From positions 1-64,000 of the forward strand of contig CAMDFD010000004.1 in assembly GCA_945897365.1 (NCBI GenBank): 64,000 bases of DNA, written 5' to 3'. Positions 61,346 to 64,000 of the stretch are shown piece after piece. Position numbers and translations under genes: made by a program. Each line of letters begins with the position of its first letter. The stretch's first letter is position 1. Source of the DNA: Bordetella parapertussis. GTDB taxonomy: Bacteria > Pseudomonadota > Gammaproteobacteria > Burkholderiales > Burkholderiaceae_B. Below the pieces are notes generated by a model. It saw only the letters and a program-made list of their open reading frames with translations, was not told the origin of the DNA and made no database searches.

Positions 61346-62849
61346 TCTCAGCGAACGATGACACACGCTGAATATGTGGATCGCGAGAGTCATCATGACT
61401 TTTGGGGTCAATCACAAAAGCGCGATTGGCAAGTGCCAACATCTTGCTGTCGTCACGTCCGTTGCCAATCGCCCAAATTTCCTTAAAAAATGGCGCATTG
61501 CTTTTAGCTCTGAACTGATCAAGCACGTGCGATTTACACAGCGTCTGATCAGCCAAGTCATGGTCATTGCGAAAGGCATCATTAAACTGAATCTGTCCTG
61601 TACAAATGTCATTTTTAAATTGCAATACGTGCGCAAGAGCAAAGTCAGCAAAGATCCTCTTTCTGACGATCTCTGTGCCAGCAAAGTAATGATTCGAGAT
61701 CACGCCCACCATGAATCGCTCGCGGCGCATCCGATTCACAAATTCAATGACGCCAGGCTTGAGCGTCAAGCCTGATGCAACTTTTTCAAACTGAGTACGA
61801 TGCATAAACTTAAAAATCTCAGTGATACGTTCGCAACGCTCAATAGGGCTCAAACTTGTATCCTGAACGATGAGCTCAAGCTCAGCCTTCGTACCCGTCG
61901 CGGCCGATAACGCATCGATATAACGCTCCTCGGTGATCGTCTCATCCATATCGAGCAGCAACAATTTTGTACGGTCTTTTTGTCTCGTCAATACATATTC
62001 GAAGCTTGCAACGGCCTGACGTTGGTTTTCGTACATGTCATTGATCTGCTCGACATGCAAGCGACCGGCTTCACGAGAGTATTGATGAATCACGCGCGAA
62101 ACTTCAAATGCCATCGAGGTCAAATCAGTGAGCGGTTGGCTTTCGTGCTCGAGAGAGCCGATATCGACTTCGGCCAATCGCGCACCTTTGCGAAGCGCAC
62201 CAATCAACAAGCCAATATCGACGCCATAGCCCGCTTCGAAAGACAAGTTTTTAAACAAACTGACTCGGCCAGAAATAATCCCCCCCAACGGTTGAGAAAA
62301 ATGCGCAAGCTCGGGAAAAAACACTTTGAGCATCGGCTTGGCAGTCAACTCTGTCACACGCCCTCCACCACGCCCAAACTTTGCTTTGACAAAGTCGGCT
62401 TGATTATTTCGCAGAGGACCCACCATATCTGAAATGATGTTGGGCTGCAGACCAGACAAATCACCGTCGAGAAACACGACAAACTCGTAGCGCGCGACGG
62501 CAATACCATCACGCATCGAAATACCCTTGCCAAGCATCGAGCTTGTGATGACAACAGCACCCGCAGCGCGTGCGATCTCCGCTGTTTGATCGATCGAACT
62601 ATCGTCAACGACGATGACCTCTCCCGTTGCGGGATCGCTCAAGGCGTAATTGATCACCGACGCAATGGCCCTTTCTTCGTTTAACGCAGGAATGATGACC
62701 GAAGCCAGTGCATCCTCTGCGGGTAGTGTGAGCGCTGCTTTCTCAGGGGCGGACAAAATGCCCAGCAGTCGGTCTAGTTGTGAACGTTGCCAAAACTGCA
62801 GCAAGTAATGATTGAATGAGCGCCACAATCGCGCGAAACGTGTCCCCAT
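61320..62849 (-). CDS. GpgS-like glycosyltransferase fused to a HAD phosphatase
   Basis: A 509-residue two-domain protein. Residues about 45-285 are a GT-A glycosyltransferase: ASVIIPALNEERAIASVI, VVDDSSIDQT, FLDGDLSGLQP (DxD, about 130-140), FSQPLGGIISGR and EAGYGVDIGLLIGALRKGA, a text like glucosyl-3-phosphoglycerate synthases. Residues about 295-505 are a HAD phosphatase: LLLDMDETITEERY (about 298-311), GVISNHYFAGTE (about 385-396), and IGNGRDDSKMLALA (about 467-480). So one chain could make a glycosyl-3-phosphoglycerate and remove the phosphate, giving a glycosylglycerate compatible solute. Analogous fusions exist for mannosylglycerate (MgsD, different GT family). Donor sugar unknown. Confidence 0.85.
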   Translation of the reverse strand: MGTRFARLWRSFNHYLLQFWQRSQLDRLLGILSAPEKAALTLPAEDALASVIIPALNEERAIASVINYALSDPATGEVIVVDDSSIDQTAEIARAAGAVVITSSMLGKGISMRDGIAVARYEFVVFLDGDLSGLQPNIISDMVGPLRNNQADFVKAKFGRGGGRVTELTAKPMLKVFFPELAHFSQPLGGIISGRVSLFKNLSFEAGYGVDIGLLIGALRKGARLAEVDIGSLEHESQPLTDLTSMAFEVSRVIHQYSREAGRLHVEQINDMYENQRQAVASFEYVLTRQKDRTKLLLLDMDETITEERYIDALSAATGTKAELELIVQDTSLSPIERCERITEIFKFMHRTQFEKVASGLTLKPGVIEFVNRMRRERFMVGVISNHYFAGTEIVRKRIFADFALAHVLQFKNDICTGQIQFNDAFRNDHDLADQTLCKSHVLDQFRAKSNAPFFKEIWAIGNGRDDSKMLALANRAFVIDPKSHDDSRDPHIQRVSSFAEISVAMTRL

Positions 62850-62912
62850 GGATGGCTCCCACGTGGTTACTATCGGACCTCATTGTAGCGGTAACAAAAA
62901 AACGTGCCTTTG

Positions 62913-64000
62913 CTAAGCCTGCAAGTGTCTTTTATTGGGCGTGATGTAAGAACCCAAAATCATGCCGATCAAACTCGCAATCAAGCCAAACACCTGCGGC
63001 GGCACCGGCTCATCGACCCCTGTGATCTCTAAAATAATCCATGTCGATAGACCAAATAAAATCGCAAACGCCGCACCTAGATTGCTGGCGCGTTTCCAAA
63101 AAAGACCCGCAGTCAAGGGCACGAAGGCGCCTGCCAGCGTGATACGGTAAGCATTCTCGACCATGGTATGAATCGTGGCGTCCGTCGCAATCGCATAAAA
63201 CGTGACCATTGCGCTAAATACCAGCACCGTGAGTCTCGTTGATAAGAGCAACTGACGATCCGTCATGTGCGGCGCAAAACCTTTCAAAATATTTTCAGTA
63301 AAAGTGATGGATGGTGCGAGCAAGGTTCCAGAAGCTGTACTCATAATCACGGAAATCAATGCACCAAAGAAAATCACCTGCATATAAAACGGCATGTGAT
63401 TCATGATCAAGGTAGGTAAGATCAATTGCGAATCTGTATCGATCAGGCTAGCAACCATTTGTGGATCGATAATATTGGCCGTGTAAGCCAACAACAAGGG
63501 TACGGCTGCGAAAAAGAAATACGAGATACCACCCAAGGTGGTGGCCCATACGGCAATCGTTTCGTTACGCGACGAGTTCACGCGCTGAAATACATCTTGC
63601 TGCGGTATTGAGCCCAGCCCCATCGTGACGAGAGCGGCCATCCATCCCAGCATGTCCAACATATCAAACGATGGCAAGAAATCAAATTTACCCTCGGCAG
63701 AGGCCTTGGCCAATACGTTCGTCAAACCGCCCGCCTGATCGGTCGCAAAATTCGTGACCAACAACAAACCAATGATGATCACAATCATTTGCACGAAGGT
63801 TGTCAGCGCGACTGACCATAGACCGCCGAAAATTGTGTACAACACCACAACACCCGCGCCGATCAACATACCCTGGGTGACAGAAATGGCATCGACAGAT
63901 AAGACGTTGAACACCAAGCCTAGTGCTGTAATTTGCGCAGACACCCAACCCAAATAGGACACAACGATACAGATTGACAGTAACAGTTCAGTTTGTCGGT
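62913..64000 (-). CDS. Sodium:solute symporter (SSS) family, 5' cut by window
   Basis: The frame stays open to the window edge, so the N-terminus lies outside. At least 362 residues with about nine membrane helices are visible. GWVSAQITALGLVFNVLS, LVFSAMVTFYAIATDATI and GAALVTMGLGSIPQQDVFQRVNSS-type text (the latter about 120 residues into the visible part) are SSS features. It imports a solute, often acetate, proline, pantothenate or the like, with sodium. The substrate cannot be told. Confidence 0.88.
   Translation of the reverse strand, partial: RQTELLLSICIVVSYLGWVSAQITALGLVFNVLSVDAISVTQGMLIGAGVVVLYTIFGGLWSVALTTFVQMIVIIIGLLLVTNFATDQAGGLTNVLAKASAEGKFDFLPSFDMLDMLGWMAALVTMGLGSIPQQDVFQRVNSSRNETIAVWATTLGGISYFFFAAVPLLLAYTANIIDPQMVASLIDTDSQLILPTLIMNHMPFYMQVIFFGALISVIMSTASGTLLAPSITFTENILKGFAPHMTDRQLLLSTRLTVLVFSAMVTFYAIATDATIHTMVENAYRITLAGAFVPLTAGLFWKRASNLGAAFAILFGLSTWIILEITGVDEPVPPQVFGLIASLIGMILGSYITPNKRHLQA

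Noticed and set aside
1..64000. CRISPR arrays, prophage modules, rRNA or intact tRNA genes
   Set aside because: No regularly spaced repeats, phage structural genes, or foldable tRNA/rRNA sequences were found by reading.

Overview
The window reads as chromosomal DNA of a betaproteobacterium, most likely Burkholderiales (Alcaligenaceae/Burkholderiaceae type), with mid-range GC by eye. The grounds are a set of seven orphan Bug/TctC solute receptors, a long aspartate carbamoyltransferase with an N-terminal helix-turn-helix, a DUF4936 protein next to UbiX, an OsmC-YcaO fusion and several LysR regulators. I see no rRNA, intact tRNA, CRISPR array or complete mobile element. The assignment rests on family knowledge and was not checked by a search.

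Layout. 1-4.7 kb: the end of an autotransporter, a GST, a small outer-membrane protein, then a decayed stretch with a nonsense-interrupted YefM antitoxin beside an intact YoeB toxin, a tRNA-end-like scrap, an IS30 transposase scrap, a tandemly duplicated DUF1330 gene and the tail of a GC-rich FAD oxidoreductase. 4.9-7.5 kb: an Ldh-family dehydrogenase / Bug receptor / cupin operon. 7.5-15.5 kb: ATP-grasp ligase, secreted lipase-like hydrolase, GNAT, a catalase-like protein lacking the usual distal His, P450, ChaA-type antiporter and a lipoprotein. 15.7-18.5 kb: a DctPQM TRAP transporter, then gene scraps. 19-28.5 kb: OsmC-YcaO, patatin, UbiX, polyphosphate:AMP phosphotransferase, pirin and CapA genes.

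28.5-47.1 kb is mainly one minus-strand catabolic cluster. In transcription order it holds an alpha/beta hydrolase, a three-subunit molybdenum hydroxylase with CoxG-like factor, RidA, a thiolase-like protein plus DUF35 partner, a two-domain EthD-like protein, an MBL hydrolase, Bug receptors, a fused CoA-transferase, an enoyl-CoA hydratase and an ADP-forming acyl-CoA synthetase. A divergent LysR gene sits at its head. The content fits hydroxylation of an (N-hetero)aromatic or other cyclic acid followed by ring opening and CoA-dependent breakdown; the substrate is unknown.

47-64 kb: PhzF, PyrB, an orphan histidine kinase, a TerC pseudogene and an NhaR-like regulator. Then comes a tightly coupled operon of Bug receptor, isocitrate-lyase/PEP-mutase family lyase and aconitase-type hydratase large and small subunits, which looks like a hydratase-lyase route for a substituted maleate/malate rather than leucine synthesis. 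The window ends with LysR, MATE, a GpgS-like glycosyltransferase fused to a HAD phosphatase, and a sodium:solute symporter cut by the window edge.

The best candidates for undescribed biology are the molybdenum hydroxylase/CoA cluster, the Bug-lyase-hydratase operon and the glycosyltransferase-phosphatase fusion.
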